A DNA stretch of 64,000 nucleotides from Rhodococcus koreensis (GTDB taxonomy: Bacteria; Actinomycetota; Actinomycetes; Mycobacteriales; Mycobacteriaceae), in contig NZ_FNSV01000005.1 in NCBI RefSeq assembly GCF_900105905.1, positions 1,426,001-1,490,000 of the forward strand. The letters run 5' to 3'. The translations under genes and the position numbers were made by a program. Shown piece by piece: positions 27,053 to 36,450 of this stretch. The stretch's first letter is position 1. Every line of letters starts with the position of its first letter. The notes under the pieces were generated by a model that was given only the letters and a program-made list of their open reading frames with translations, was not told where the DNA came from and ran no database searches.

Positions 27053-28867
27053 TCAGTACCCCTCGGGCAGGGCGGCGAACATGTCGCGGGTGACGGCGAC
27101 GGCGTTGTCGGAACTGCCGCCGCGCACCACCAGTGTCGCGAACGCCAGGTCGCCGCGGTATCCGACGAACCAGGCGTGCGAGCCGCCCTCGACCTCGGCC
27201 TCACCGGTCTTGCCGTACACCTCGCCCTGATCTTCGATCCGCTCGGCGGTACCGCTCGTCACCACGAGGCGCATCATTCCGCGCAGCCCGTCGACCATCT
27301 CCGGGCTGATCGGCGGATGCTCCCCGTCGATCTTGGTTTCCCGACCCGCGATCAACCGCGGCACCGGCGTCGTACCGTGCGCGATGGTCGCCGCGGCCAA
27401 CGCCATCCCGAACGGACTGACCACCACCTTGCCCTGACCGAACCCGTCTTCGGTCCGCTGCACCAGGTCGTCGGCGGGCGGCACCGAACCCGAGTCGGTG
27501 GGCAGGCCGACCACGTCGTAGTCGGGCCCGATTCCGTACTGCGATGCCGCGACCGTCAGTGCGTCGGGCCGCATCTCGCTGGCAAGTTTCGCGAACGACG
27601 TGTTGCACGAACGGGCGAACGCCGTTGCCATGGGCACGGTGCCGAGCGCGAATTCGTTGTAGTTCGGGACGCTGCGTTCACCGATCTCGATGCGTCCGGG
27701 ACACGGCACCATCGTGTCGGGTGTCGCGATGCCCGAGGAGATCGCGGCGCCGGCGGTGATGATCTTGAACGTCGAACCGGGCGGATAGAGGCCGGTGAGC
27801 GCAACCGGTCCGTCCTTGTCCGCCGCCTTGTTCTGCGCGACGGCCAGCACGTCGCCGGTCGACGGCTGGATGACGACCATCATGGTCTGGTCGGTGCGGG
27901 CATTGACGGCGTTCTGCGCGGCGATCTGGATGGGACGGTCCAGGCTGATCGAGAACGACGGGGAGGTCTGCGGCGCCGTCTCGGTGAGCACGTCCGTGTC
28001 CACCCCGTTCTGGTTGACGGTGACCACGCTCCAGCCGGCCTTGCCGTCGACTTCGTCGATCACGGTCTTCTTGACCTGGCCGACCAGATCCGGTGCGAAG
28101 TTCCGGTCGGTGGCGACGAGGTCCGCCTCGTCGGACACGCTCACCCCGGGAATGGCGCCGAGCACACCGGCGACCTGTTCGTAATCGTCCGACCGCAACC
28201 GGGTGACGAGGTAGTCGCCCTTGACCGCCGTCGCCGATTCGGCGATCGACTGCGCGGTGAGCGTGTTGTCGAACGTGACGAGCGTCGACGCGAGGGACTG
28301 GGCGCTGCCGATTACGTTGCCCGACTGCGCCGCATCGAACTTCACGCGGTACACCACGCCCGGGACGAGGACATCCGAACCGGAATGCTCGTTGACCCGC
28401 GCCCGGGGGGCTGCGGTGGACCGCAGCGACATCGTCTGCCGGTCCCCCAGCCGGGGATGGACGTTCGTGGAACTCCACCGCACGGCCCAGTCGCCGCCGC
28501 GCCGCCCCATCTGCAGTTCACCCGAATACGTCCAGACCCGGTTCTTCGGCAGATGCCATTCGTACGTGTACCCGACGGTGGCCGTGTCACCGCTGACGTC
28601 GACGTCCGTCGTCCGGGCGTCGAGCGACTCGGCCTGCAGCGACGTCCACGCGGACTCGAGGGCCTGGCGGGCCACGTCCGGGCGATCCGACAGGTCGGCG
28701 GCCTGCTCCGAATCCTGCTCGGCGAACGCCGTCAGAAAGGCCTGCGCCGCCGGTTCCGGACCGTCCGGTCTCGGCGTGCACGCGGCGAGACCCGCCGTCA
28801 GCACAGCGGCGCCGCAGAGGGCGATCGACTGGACGACGCGGGAGCGAGAGTGTGGCCGCAGATTCAT
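27053..28867 (-). CDS. Lipoprotein penicillin-binding protein (class B transpeptidase with NTF2-like domain)
   Basis: 604 residues. Lipobox Cys at about residue 30 (LTAGLAAC). An NTF2-like MecA N-terminal domain (FLTAFAEQDSEQAADLS) and a dimer domain (EHSGSDVLVPGVVYRVKFD) come before the transpeptidase. Its active-site motifs are complete: PPGSTFK (S-x-x-K), SCN (S-x-N) and YGKTGEAE (K-T-G). It should cross-link peptidoglycan on the outer face of the membrane. The order next to a GNAT gene, ispG and rip1 matches the mycobacterial PBP-lipoprotein locus. ATG 28867 places the signal peptide correctly. Confidence 0.92.
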   Translation of the reverse strand: MNLRPHSRSRVVQSIALCGAAVLTAGLAACTPRPDGPEPAAQAFLTAFAEQDSEQAADLSDRPDVARQALESAWTSLQAESLDARTTDVDVSGDTATVGYTYEWHLPKNRVWTYSGELQMGRRGGDWAVRWSSTNVHPRLGDRQTMSLRSTAAPRARVNEHSGSDVLVPGVVYRVKFDAAQSGNVIGSAQSLASTLVTFDNTLTAQSIAESATAVKGDYLVTRLRSDDYEQVAGVLGAIPGVSVSDEADLVATDRNFAPDLVGQVKKTVIDEVDGKAGWSVVTVNQNGVDTDVLTETAPQTSPSFSISLDRPIQIAAQNAVNARTDQTMMVVIQPSTGDVLAVAQNKAADKDGPVALTGLYPPGSTFKIITAGAAISSGIATPDTMVPCPGRIEIGERSVPNYNEFALGTVPMATAFARSCNTSFAKLASEMRPDALTVAASQYGIGPDYDVVGLPTDSGSVPPADDLVQRTEDGFGQGKVVVSPFGMALAAATIAHGTTPVPRLIAGRETKIDGEHPPISPEMVDGLRGMMRLVVTSGTAERIEDQGEVYGKTGEAEVEGGSHAWFVGYRGDLAFATLVVRGGSSDNAVAVTRDMFAALPEGY

Positions 28868-28921
28868 CGCCGCCCATGCTATGTCGGCGGACACCGCCGA
28901 CACGGTAGGCGGGCCAGCGCG

Positions 28922-29758
28922 TCAGTCCAGGAGAATTGTGGCGAACGTCGCGACCTGCCTGAAGCCGATGCGTGCGTACGCGCTGCGGGCCACCGTGTTG
29001 AAACTGTTGACATAGAGACTGGCGATGCGGCCCTCCGCGATGACGGCCTCCGCGACCGTCGCGGTGCCCGCCGCGCCGAACCCGTGCCCGCGGTACATCG
29101 GGTGCACCCAGACGCCCTGGATCTGCCCGACCCGCGCGGACACCGAACCGACCTCGGCCTTGAACACCACCTGATCGTCCTCGAATCTCGCCCACGCCCG
29201 GCCTGCGGCGATGAGATTGGCGACGCGGCGCCGGTACCCTCGACCGCCGTCGTTGGCGCGGGGGTCGATGCCGACCTCCTCGATGAACATCGCGACCGCG
29301 GCAGGCAGGTACTGCTCGAGTTCGTGCATCCGCACCTGCCGGACCAACGGATCCGGGCGGCATTGCGGCGTACTCGCCAGCGCCAGCAGCGGCTGATCGG
29401 GCCGGACCTCGCGGGCGGGCCCCCAATCCAGCTCGAGCATCTCCCACAACGGCAACGTCAACTCGGCCCGCCCGACCAGCGACGAGCACATGCGCGGCGT
29501 GCGACAGGCGCGGTCGGCGAACGCCCGCATGTCGTCGATGCTGCCCCGCAACGGCACGAAATTCGCGCCGGAGAAGCACAACGATTCGAGCGGCCCGCCC
29601 CGACTCCACAACTCTCCGTGGATCATCCGGGGATCGATACCGCCCTCTTCCACGCGAGCGGCAACCATGCAGGCGGCGACAGGATCGGCGTCGAGAACGC
29701 GGAGCACGTGTGCTGCGTCCCGACTGCTCAACTGTTTGGCACCGAGGAGCTTGAGCAT
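28922..29758 (-). CDS. GNAT-family N-acetyltransferase, DUF4081-like N-terminus
   Basis: 278 residues. The first half (SSRDAAHVLRVLDADPVAACMVAARVEE, then GELWSRGGPLESLCFSGANFVPL) is the actinobacterial DUF4081 domain. The second half is a GNAT fold with VWVHPMYRGHGFGAAGTATVAEAV (acetyl-CoA loop R-G-H-G-F-G) and LYVNSFNTVARSAYARIGFR. The acceptor is unknown. Conserved between the PBP and ispG genes in related genomes as I recall. Confidence 0.85.
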   Translation of the reverse strand: MLKLLGAKQLSSRDAAHVLRVLDADPVAACMVAARVEEGGIDPRMIHGELWSRGGPLESLCFSGANFVPLRGSIDDMRAFADRACRTPRMCSSLVGRAELTLPLWEMLELDWGPAREVRPDQPLLALASTPQCRPDPLVRQVRMHELEQYLPAAVAMFIEEVGIDPRANDGGRGYRRRVANLIAAGRAWARFEDDQVVFKAEVGSVSARVGQIQGVWVHPMYRGHGFGAAGTATVAEAVIAEGRIASLYVNSFNTVARSAYARIGFRQVATFATILLD

Positions 29759-29852
29759 CTACCCAACCTTGTCAGCTAGTGGACCTGCCCACCAGATTGC
29801 CACGAACTCGCCGGAAACGGGAGACGTTTCGTCGCCCGCTGCGGGCGCCGGG

Positions 29853-31010
29853 TCAGCTGACCGTCACGACGGGAGATCCGGACGTCGCGTCGCCCTCCAT
29901 CTCCTCGGCGATCCGCATCGCTTCCTCGATCAACGTTTCGACGATCTGCGCCTCCGGCACCGTCTTGATGACCTTGCCCTTGACGAAGATCTGGCCCTTG
30001 CCGTTGCCGGAGGCGACGCCCAGATCGGCCTCGCGGGCCTCACCGGGACCGTTGACGACGCACCCCATGACGGCCACGCGCAGCGGGATCTCCATGCCCT
30101 CCAGTCCGGCGGTCACCTCGTCGGCCAACGTGTACACGTCGACCTGGGCGCGCCCGCACGACGGGCAGGACACGATCTCGAGCTTCCTGGGCCGCAGGTT
30201 CAGCGACTGCAGGATCTGCGTGCCGACCTTGATCTCCTCGGCGGGCGGGGCGGACAGCGACACCCGGATGGTGTCGCCGATGCCGTCGGCCAGCAGCGCG
30301 CCGAACGCCACCGCCGACTTGATCGTGCCCTGGAACGCGGGACCGGCCTCGGTCACACCCAGGTGCAGCGGGTAGTCGCACTGCGCCGCCAGCTGCCGGT
30401 AGGCCTCGACCATGATCACCGGGTCGTTGTGCTTCACCGAGATCTTGATGTCGCCGAACCCGTGTTCCTCGAACAGTCCCGCCTCCCACAGCGCGGACTC
30501 GACGAGCGCCTCCGGCGTGGCCTTGCCGTACTTCTGCATCAGCCGCGGGTCGAGGGATCCGGCGTTGACGCCGATCCGGATCGGGATGCCGGCGTCGCCT
30601 GCCGCCTTCGCGACCTCCTTGACTCGTCCGTCGAACTCCTTGATGTTGCCGGGGTTCACGCGGACGGCCGCACAGCCGGCCTCGATCGCGGCGAAGATGT
30701 ACCGCGGCTGGAAGTGGATGTCGGCGATGACCGGGATCTGGCTCTTCTTCGCGATGGTCGCGAGCGCGTCGGCGTCCTCCTGCCGCGGGCAGGCGACGCG
30801 CACGATGTCGCAACCGGATGCCGTGAGTTCGGCGATCTGCTGCAGCGTGGCGTTGACGTCGTGCGTCTTGGTGGTGCACATCGACTGCACGGATACCGGG
30901 AAGTCGCTGCCGACACCGACAGATCCGACCTGGAGCTGGCGAGTCTTGCGGCGAGGTGCGAGAACGGCGGCCGGGCCTTCGGGCATACCCAATCCGACAG
31001 GGCTGGTCAC
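29853..31010 (-). CDS. ispG: 4-hydroxy-3-methylbut-2-enyl diphosphate synthase (IspG/GcpE)
   Basis: 385 residues. [21 protein letters not shown] opens the TIM-barrel. The C-terminal 4Fe-4S ligands are in [14 protein letters not shown] and the Glu/Cys in [13 protein letters not shown]. It reduces MEcPP to HMBPP in the MEP pathway, the same pathway as dxr about 2.6 kb upstream. Start GTG 31010; ATG eight codons in (MPEGPAA) is an alternative. In relatives dxr, rip1 and ispG are adjacent; here a TnpB element separates ispG from the other two. Confidence 0.96.
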   Translation of the reverse strand: MTSPVGLGMPEGPAAVLAPRRKTRQLQVGSVGVGSDFPVSVQSMCTTKTHDVNATLQQIAELTASGCDIVRVACPRQEDADALATIAKKSQIPVIADIHFQPRYIFAAIEAGCAAVRVNPGNIKEFDGRVKEVAKAAGDAGIPIRIGVNAGSLDPRLMQKYGKATPEALVESALWEAGLFEEHGFGDIKISVKHNDPVIMVEAYRQLAAQCDYPLHLGVTEAGPAFQGTIKSAVAFGALLADGIGDTIRVSLSAPPAEEIKVGTQILQSLNLRPRKLEIVSCPSCGRAQVDVYTLADEVTAGLEGMEIPLRVAVMGCVVNGPGEAREADLGVASGNGKGQIFVKGKVIKTVPEAQIVETLIEEAMRIAEEMEGDATSGSPVVTVS

Positions 31011-31050
31011 GTGGGTGCCTTCTTTCGTAGCTTCAAGTCCGAGTTTAGCG

Positions 31051-31152
31051 TTGACGTCCTCTCGGCCGTGAACGACCGAGATTCTCCTCGGGACTCGCGT
31101 CCCGAGGTTCCTGTTTCACCGACAGTCGCCTCCCCACACCTTAGGTGCGGGG
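31051..31152 (-). ncRNA. Candidate omega RNA / right end of the TnpB element
   Basis: Read on the tnpB strand, three stem-loops follow each other. A hairpin with the tnpB stop codon TAA in its loop lies at 31132-31152 (CCCC-CACC pairs with GGTG-GGGG). A perfect 9-bp stem with a 4-nt loop lies at 31086-31107 (CCTCGGGAC/GTCCCGAGG). A third stem lies at 31061-31080 (CTCGG-CGT/ACG-CCGAG). The block ends in GTCAA at 31051. Known TnpB guide RNAs are made from the 3' end of the gene and the right end of the element, with the guide just outside. Boundaries are inferred. Confidence 0.5.
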
Positions 31153-32283
31153 TGGTCTCACACCGTCTCCGCAGGCTGCCACCGCCAGTCCGACGGCCAA
31201 AATGTTCCTTGCCGCGTTCACATCCCGATCGTGGACGGCGCCGCATCGGCATGTCCACTCCCGCACGTTCAGCGGCATCGCCCCGGCGATCTCCCCGCAC
31301 ACCGAGCAGGTCTTCGACGACGGACAGAACCGGTCGATCGCCACCACCCGCCGCCCGTACCAGTCGGCCTTGTACTCGAGCATCGACCGGAACTCCGACC
31401 ACCCCGCATCCGAGATCGCCCGAGACAACGACCGATTCTTGACCATGTTCCGCACACTCAGATCCTCGATGGCGATCACTTGGTTTTCGCGCACCAGCCG
31501 AGTGGAGAGTGTGTGCAGATAATCGCGCCGCCGATCGGCGATCCGACCATGAATCTTCGCGACCTTCAGTCGGGCCTTGGCCCGGTTCCGGGACCCTTTC
31601 TGCTTCTTGGCCAGCACCCGTTGCGCCTTCGCCAACCGCGCACGGTCCGTGCGCTCGTGGCGCGGGTTGGTGATCTTCTCCCCCGTCGAGAGCGTGTAGA
31701 GGCTGGTGATCCCGGCGTCGAGCCCGACCACCCGATCGGCCGGCTCGAGTTCGGCGATCGTGTCCTCGACGAGGATCGAAATGTGGTACTGACCGCGAGC
31801 GTTGCGCGACACCGTCACCTGCGACGGCACGGCCCCCTCCGGTAGCGGCCTCGACCACCGAATGTCCAGGGGTTCGGTCTGCTTGGCCAACCGGATCTGC
31901 CCGCCGCGGCAGGTGAAGCAGTTCGAGTAGTAGGTCGCCGAATCCTTCGACCGCCCCTTCCTCTTGAACTGCGGGTAGCCGGTCTGCGTGCGCCAGAACC
32001 TCTCGAACGCGCCCTGCAACTGCCGCAGCGATTCCTGCAACGGCCCCTTCGACGGCTCCGCCAACCACTCCGTCTCGGGGTCCCGCTTCCATCCCGTGAG
32101 CATCTTCGAGGTATCCGCATAGGTCACCCGACGCTGCTCCTGCGACCACGCCCGCGACCGCTCGGCCAACGCCCGGTTGTAGACATACCGGGTGCACCCG
32201 AACGTCCGGGCGAGTTGTTCCGCCTGCACCGCAGTCGGATAGAAACGGTACTTGAACGCCCGCTTCACCACCCTCCCCGCCAT
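31141..32283 (-). CDS. tnpB: TnpB, RNA-guided nuclease of IS605-type elements
   Basis: About 380 residues from ATG 32283. The N-terminal OrfB helix-turn-helix (AFKYRFYPTAVQAEQLARTFGCTRYVYN) is followed by the RuvC core. Catalytic acids are present: Asp189 in VGLDAG, Glu273 in IAIEDLS, and the DRD at 352-354 before VNAARN. The zinc finger uses Cys326 and 329 (TCSVC) and Cys345 and 347 (TCRC). With no truncation or lost acid, the nuclease should be active. The open frame runs 19 codons further upstream, but those codons are not family-like. Unusual for this stretch, it is an inserted gene in otherwise core sequence. Confidence 0.93.
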   Translation of the reverse strand: MAGRVVKRAFKYRFYPTAVQAEQLARTFGCTRYVYNRALAERSRAWSQEQRRVTYADTSKMLTGWKRDPETEWLAEPSKGPLQESLRQLQGAFERFWRTQTGYPQFKRKGRSKDSATYYSNCFTCRGGQIRLAKQTEPLDIRWSRPLPEGAVPSQVTVSRNARGQYHISILVEDTIAELEPADRVVGLDAGITSLYTLSTGEKITNPRHERTDRARLAKAQRVLAKKQKGSRNRAKARLKVAKIHGRIADRRRDYLHTLSTRLVRENQVIAIEDLSVRNMVKNRSLSRAISDAGWSEFRSMLEYKADWYGRRVVAIDRFCPSSKTCSVCGEIAGAMPLNVREWTCRCGAVHDRDVNAARNILAVGLAVAACGDGVRPPRT

Positions 32284-32370
32284 GCCCCAGACACTAGCCC
32301 CACGGTCCGACAAAACCAGATCGGCCATCCCGGACCACAAGGACCGGGATAGCGCCGAAAGGCCCAGCGA

Positions 32371-33591
32371 TCACTGGAAGAGCTTGATCGGGTTGACGAT
32401 GTCGGCGGTCAGCGTGAGGAGCATGTATGCGCCGCCTATGACGATCACCACATAGGTGACGGGCAGGAGCTTCATGTAGTCGACGGGTCCGCCGCGCGGA
32501 AGCCCGCGCCTGATGCGGAACCAGTCCCGGACCCGTTCGTAGACGGTGACCGCCATGTGCCCGCCGTCGAGCGGCAGCAGCGGAAGCAGGTTGAACATTC
32601 CGAGGAAGAAGTTCAGGCTCGCCAGCAGCAGCACGAATGCTTCCCAGATGCCCTGTTCGGCGATCTGACCGCCGATGACGCTCGCGCCGTACACCGAGAT
32701 CGGGGTCTCCGGGTCGCGTTCGCCGCCGGTGACCGCGTGCCACAGGTCGACGGCCTTGCTCGGCATCTGCACCATCCGCTCGGCGGTCATCACGAACATG
32801 TCGCCGGTGAACTCGAACGAGGCAGGAACCGCGGAGAGGGCCGAGTGCTCGACGACGCTCGGGGTCGCGCCGATGCCGATCGCACCGACCGTCGCCTCGT
32901 GCGGTTCGGTCTCGCCCTTCTCCTGGACCCAGCGCTGCACCTGCTGGACCGGGACGACGATCGTCTGTTCCTCGCCGTCCCGCTCGACCGTGAAGTCGAC
33001 CGGACCGGACAGCGAACGGGTCGCGGCGGCCACGTCGGCGAACGTCGGCGTGTCCTTGCCGTCGACCGCGGTGATGACGTCGCCGGTCCTGATGCCCGCC
33101 TGCTCGGCGGGGCCCGGGCCGGTGCACTCGGACAGGGCGAAGTCGGGGCCGGGCCCCTGGGTCGGCGCCGCACACCCGACCGACCCGACGACCGCGTCGG
33201 TGGACCGGTTCAGATCGGGCAGGCCCCAGCCGACGGCGAGGACGTACACCAGCACGAGGCCGAGGACGAAGTTCATGCCGATGCCGCCGGACATCACCGC
33301 GAGGCGCTTCCAGGTGGGCTTCTTGTACATGGCCCGGTCTTCTTCGTCCGGTTCGAGTTCGTCCAGCGCCGTCATCCCGGCGATGTCGCAGAACCCGCCG
33401 AGCGGGAGCGCCTTGAGCCCGTACTCGGTCTCACCGCGGCGGAAGGAGAAGACCTTGGGTCCGAAGCCGATGAAGTACCGGCGGACCTTCATGCCGGTGG
33501 CCTGCGCCACCCACATGTGCCCCGCTTCGTGAAGTGCGATCGACAACGCGATCCCGAGGGCGAAGAGAACAACGCCCACTGCGAACACCAT
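32371..33591 (-). CDS. rip1: Site-2 membrane protease Rip1 (RseP-like)
   Basis: 406 residues. The zinc motif HEAGH lies at 21-25 in the first membrane helix, and the second motif LLPLLPLDGGHM near 345 in the third. A PDZ domain (GPAEQAGIRTGDVITAVDGKDTP) lies between. The family cleaves anti-sigma factors and other proteins within the membrane and in mycobacteria controls envelope and virulence functions. It begins 7 bp after the dxr stop and is co-transcribed with it. Confidence 0.93.
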   Translation of the reverse strand: MVFAVGVVLFALGIALSIALHEAGHMWVAQATGMKVRRYFIGFGPKVFSFRRGETEYGLKALPLGGFCDIAGMTALDELEPDEEDRAMYKKPTWKRLAVMSGGIGMNFVLGLVLVYVLAVGWGLPDLNRSTDAVVGSVGCAAPTQGPGPDFALSECTGPGPAEQAGIRTGDVITAVDGKDTPTFADVAAATRSLSGPVDFTVERDGEEQTIVVPVQQVQRWVQEKGETEPHEATVGAIGIGATPSVVEHSALSAVPASFEFTGDMFVMTAERMVQMPSKAVDLWHAVTGGERDPETPISVYGASVIGGQIAEQGIWEAFVLLLASLNFFLGMFNLLPLLPLDGGHMAVTVYERVRDWFRIRRGLPRGGPVDYMKLLPVTYVVIVIGGAYMLLTLTADIVNPIKLFQ

Positions 33592-33597
33592 GCAGTT

Positions 33598-34755
33598 CTA
33601 GCCTTCCTGCTTCACGAGCTGACGTGCTCGCTCACGTGCCCAGCCGTCGGCGGCCAGTACGTCTTCCACGGTAGCCGGTGGCGCCGACCACTCGTCCGCC
33701 TCGGACAGCACGGAGGCGACGGTGCGGACGATGCGCGGGAACCGGATGATCCCGTCCAAGAATGCCTGAGCGGCGACCTCGTTCGCAGCGTTGTAGACGG
33801 CGGTGAGGCATCCCCCACCCTTGCCCGCCTCGCGGGCGAGGTCGACGGCGGGGAAAACCTGCGAGTCGAGTGGCTCGAACTCCCAGGTGGACGCGGTGCT
33901 GAAGTCGCAGGCCGCGGCGGCGCCCGCCACCCGGTGCGGCCAGCCGAGGGCCAGCGCGATCGGGAGCTTCATGTCCGGTGGGCTGGCCTGCGCGAGCGTC
34001 GAGCCGTCGGTGAACGTGACCATCGAGTGCACGATGGACTGCGGGTGCACGGTGACGTCGATCCGGTCGTAGTCGACGCCGAACAGCAGGTGGGTCTCGA
34101 TCAGTTCGAGCCCCTTGTTGACGAGGGTCGCCGAGTTCAGCGTGTTCATCGGCCCCATCGACCACGTGGGGTGGGCGCCGGCCTGCTCGGGTGTCACCGA
34201 TTCCAGCCGGTCGGCCGTCCAGCCGCGGAACGGTCCGCCGGAGGCGGTGAGGACCAGGCGGTCCACCTCGTCCGCGCTGCCGCCGCGCAGGCACTGGGCC
34301 AGCGCCGAATGCTCGGAGTCGACCGGCACGATCTGTCCCGGCGCCGCGGCCGCCGTCACGAGTGGCCCGCCTGCGACGAGCGACTCCTTGTTGGCCAGGG
34401 CGAGCCGCGCACCGGACTCGAGCGCGGCCAGTGTCGGCTCCAGGCCCAGCGAACCGACCAGTGCGTTGAGCACGACGTCCGCTTCCGTGGTGCGCACGAG
34501 TTCGGTGACGGCGCCGGATCCGCTCAGCACCCCGGGCAGATCCAGCGCTGCGGCCGCGCCCGGATCCGCGACTGCGACGGACGACACACCCGTCTCGCGA
34601 ATCTGCCGGGCCAGCAGTTCGACGTTTCCGCCACCGGCTGCGAGCCCCACCACCGTGAACTTGTCCGGGTTGGCGGCCACCACCTCCAACGCCTGGGTGC
34701 CGATCGAACCTGTGCTGCCGAGCAGCAGGACGCGAGTGGGCCTGTTTTCATCCAC
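33598..34755 (-). CDS. dxr: 1-deoxy-D-xylulose 5-phosphate reductoisomerase
   Basis: About 385 residues. The NADPH site [15 protein letters not shown] is at residues 11-25, [11 protein letters not shown] and [13 protein letters not shown] hold the metal and substrate loops, and [18 protein letters not shown] is the flexible region. It converts DXP to MEP, the first committed step of the MEP pathway. GTG 34755 (VDENRPT) was preferred over ATG 34794; a further upstream frame covers the DUF2631 gene on the other strand. A perfect palindrome lies about 53-75 bp upstream. Confidence 0.95.
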   Translation of the reverse strand: MDENRPTRVLLLGSTGSIGTQALEVVAANPDKFTVVGLAAGGGNVELLARQIRETGVSSVAVADPGAAAALDLPGVLSGSGAVTELVRTTEADVVLNALVGSLGLEPTLAALESGARLALANKESLVAGGPLVTAAAAPGQIVPVDSEHSALAQCLRGGSADEVDRLVLTASGGPFRGWTADRLESVTPEQAGAHPTWSMGPMNTLNSATLVNKGLELIETHLLFGVDYDRIDVTVHPQSIVHSMVTFTDGSTLAQASPPDMKLPIALALGWPHRVAGAAAACDFSTASTWEFEPLDSQVFPAVDLAREAGKGGGCLTAVYNAANEVAAQAFLDGIIRFPRIVRTVASVLSEADEWSAPPATVEDVLAADGWARERARQLVKQEG

Positions 34756-34807
34756 CTGCCCATTGTTCCTGATCGAATGCGGACCGCCCGCCATGGATGG
34801 CCCCACT

Positions 34808-34830
34808 ACATACGACGGGCAGTCGTATGT
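34808..34830. promoter_or_regulatory. Perfect inverted repeat ACATACGAC-N5-GTCGTATGT
   Basis: Nine-base arms with spacer GGGCA, in the divergent gap between dxr (start 34755) and the DUF2631 gene (start 34876). It has no U-run, and its form fits a TetR- or MerR-sized dimeric operator. No regulator gene is adjacent. Confidence 0.6.
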
Positions 34831-34875
34831 CACGATATGTCGAGTAGCGCAACCGAATCTGCAGGAGGATCGATC

Positions 34876-35145
34876 GTGGCCGGTACCCAGTTGGAGCCCT
34901 CGTCCAGCGACCCCATCGTGGCCGCACACATCGACACCGCGGAGGTCCCGTCGGCGGCATGGGGCTGGAGCGGTGAGGCGCCGAAGACGTTCCGGTTCTT
35001 CGGATGGTTCTTCGCCGTGTTCCTGCTGCTCATGATCATCGGAAACCACAGGGGTTTCGTCGAGGACCTGTGGCTGATCGGCTGCGCGGCCGTGATGTTC
35101 TTCATCCTCATTCGTGACATCGTCCTGCGGCGCAAACCCCGGTAA
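34876..35145 (+). CDS. DUF2631 small membrane protein
   Basis: 89 residues. A strong AGGAGG lies 7 nt before GTG 34876, which decides the start over the ATG 13 codons upstream. The soluble N-terminus has [25 protein letters not shown] and two membrane helices follow ([20 protein letters not shown] and [19 protein letters not shown]), ending in a basic tail. This is an actinobacterial family of unknown function recalled from the same neighbourhood in mycobacteria. A strong terminator follows. Confidence 0.88.
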   Translation: MAGTQLEPSSSDPIVAAHIDTAEVPSAAWGWSGEAPKTFRFFGWFFAVFLLLMIIGNHRGFVEDLWLIGCAAVMFFILIRDIVLRRKPR

Positions 35146-35158
35146 TACCGAACCACGA

Positions 35159-35201
35159 ACGAAACCCCTCGCCCCGATCACTCGGGGACGAGGGGTTTCG
35201 T
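35159..35201. terminator. Strong bidirectional terminator
   Basis: A 19-bp stem (ACGAAACCCCTCG-CCCCGA with TCGGGG-CGAGGGGTTTCGT), one bulged A and a 4-nt loop. It lies between the convergent DUF2631 and rlmN genes. The A3/T3 pairs at the base give a short U-run on either strand. Confidence 0.9.
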
Positions 35202-35226
35202 CGTATGGGCCTGCGTGACGAAATAC

Positions 35227-36336
35227 TCAGTTCTCGGCGGCGAGCTGGCCGCAGGCGGCGGCGATCTCCTGGCCGCGGGTGTCCCGCACCGTGCAGGACA
35301 CACCCTGTGCCAGCACGCGCCGGACGAATTCCTTCTCCACCGGCTTCGGGCTCGCGTCCCACTCACTGCCCGGTGTGGGGTTCAGCGGGATCAGATTCAC
35401 GTGCACCAGCGGTCCGAGCGCCTTGCGCAGTTTCTTGCCCAGCAGGTCGGCGCGCCACGGCTGATCGTTCACGTCCCGGATCAGCGCGTACTCGATGGAG
35501 ACCCGGCGACCGGACTTGTCCGCGTAGTAGCGGGCGGCGTCGAGGACCTCCGCCACCGACCAGCGGTTGTTCACGGGGACCAGGGTGTCGCGCAGTTCGT
35601 CGTCCGGGGTGTGCAGGGACACGGCGAGCGTCACGCTGAGGTCCTCGTCCGCGAGCTTGCGGATCGCGGGCGCCAACCCCACCGTCGACACCGTCACCGA
35701 GCGTTGCGACAACCCGAGGCCGTCGGGGGCGGGCGAGGTGATGCGGCGGACGGCGGCGACCACGCGCTTGTAGTTGGCGAGCGGCTCCCCCATGCCCATG
35801 AACACGACGTTCGACAACCGGCCCGGACCGCCGTGGACGTCACCGTCGCGCAGGGCGGCCGCGGCGGCACGCACCTGGTCGACGATCTCGGCGGTCGACA
35901 GGTTGCGTTGCAGCCCGCCCTGACCGGTCGCGCAGAACGGGCACGCCATTCCGCACCCGGCCTGACTGGAGATGCACAGCGTCGCGCGGTCGGGGTAGCG
36001 CATGAGGACGCTTTCCAGCAGCGTCCCGTCGTTCGCCTTCCAGAGCGTCTTGCGGGTGTCGCCCCCGTCGCAGGCCAGGTGCTTGACGGGGGTGAGCAGC
36101 GTCGGGAACAGCGCCGCGCCCACCTGTTCGCGCACGGCGGCCGGGAGGTCGGTCATCTTCTCCGGATCCGCCTCGAGCCGCGCGTAGTACTGCCGGGCCA
36201 GCTGGTCGGCCCGGAACCCGGGCAGTCCCAGCTCCTTGACGGCCTCCCGCCGCTCGGTGGAGTCGAGGTCCGCGAGATGCTTGGGGGGCATCCCACGCCG
36301 GGGCGCGGTGAAAACGAGGGGAAGCGAGACAGCCAT
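35227..36336 (-). CDS. rlmN: Dual-specificity 23S rRNA/tRNA adenine-C2 methyltransferase
   Basis: 369 residues. The radical-SAM cluster CGMACPFC has Cys128, 132 and 135. [15 protein letters not shown] is the SAM-binding stretch, and the resolving Cys lies near the end ([21 protein letters not shown]). It methylates A2503 of 23S rRNA and A37 of some tRNAs. GGAG lies 6 nt before ATG 36336. Stands alone between cdsA-side genes and dxr in conserved order. Confidence 0.95.
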   Translation of the reverse strand: MAVSLPLVFTAPRRGMPPKHLADLDSTERREAVKELGLPGFRADQLARQYYARLEADPEKMTDLPAAVREQVGAALFPTLLTPVKHLACDGGDTRKTLWKANDGTLLESVLMRYPDRATLCISSQAGCGMACPFCATGQGGLQRNLSTAEIVDQVRAAAAALRDGDVHGGPGRLSNVVFMGMGEPLANYKRVVAAVRRITSPAPDGLGLSQRSVTVSTVGLAPAIRKLADEDLSVTLAVSLHTPDDELRDTLVPVNNRWSVAEVLDAARYYADKSGRRVSIEYALIRDVNDQPWRADLLGKKLRKALGPLVHVNLIPLNPTPGSEWDASPKPVEKEFVRRVLAQGVSCTVRDTRGQEIAAACGQLAAEN

Positions 36337-36450
36337 AGTTTCTCCATTGTCCCATTGATTCGGGGGTCGTTGTCGTGCGGATGCCTGATCGACGTTGTTT
36401 CGCCGCCCGATGCGCATGCGGAACCCGCCCAGGTGGGTGAAGATCAACTC

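Larger units (their letters stand above)
31051..32352 (-). mobile_element. IS200/IS605-type element carrying only tnpB
   Basis: A tnpB gene with hairpins at both ends sits between ispG and rip1, which are adjacent in related actinobacteria. No TnpA (Y1 transposase) gene is present, so it would need TnpA in trans. At the tnpB-start side, ATCCCGG-CC/GG-CCGGGAT (about 32327-32352) forms a hairpin that may be the left end or the rip1 terminator. The outer limits are approximate because IS605 elements make no target duplication. Confidence 0.65.

Noticed and set aside
27014-29779. A 921-codon open frame on the plus strand
   Set aside because: It is antisense to the PBP and GNAT genes, has an Arg/Asp/His-rich composition typical of GC-rich shadows and no family match. 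The same applies to the long frames at 2762-4498, 5112-7034, 29490-31442 and 32557-35145.
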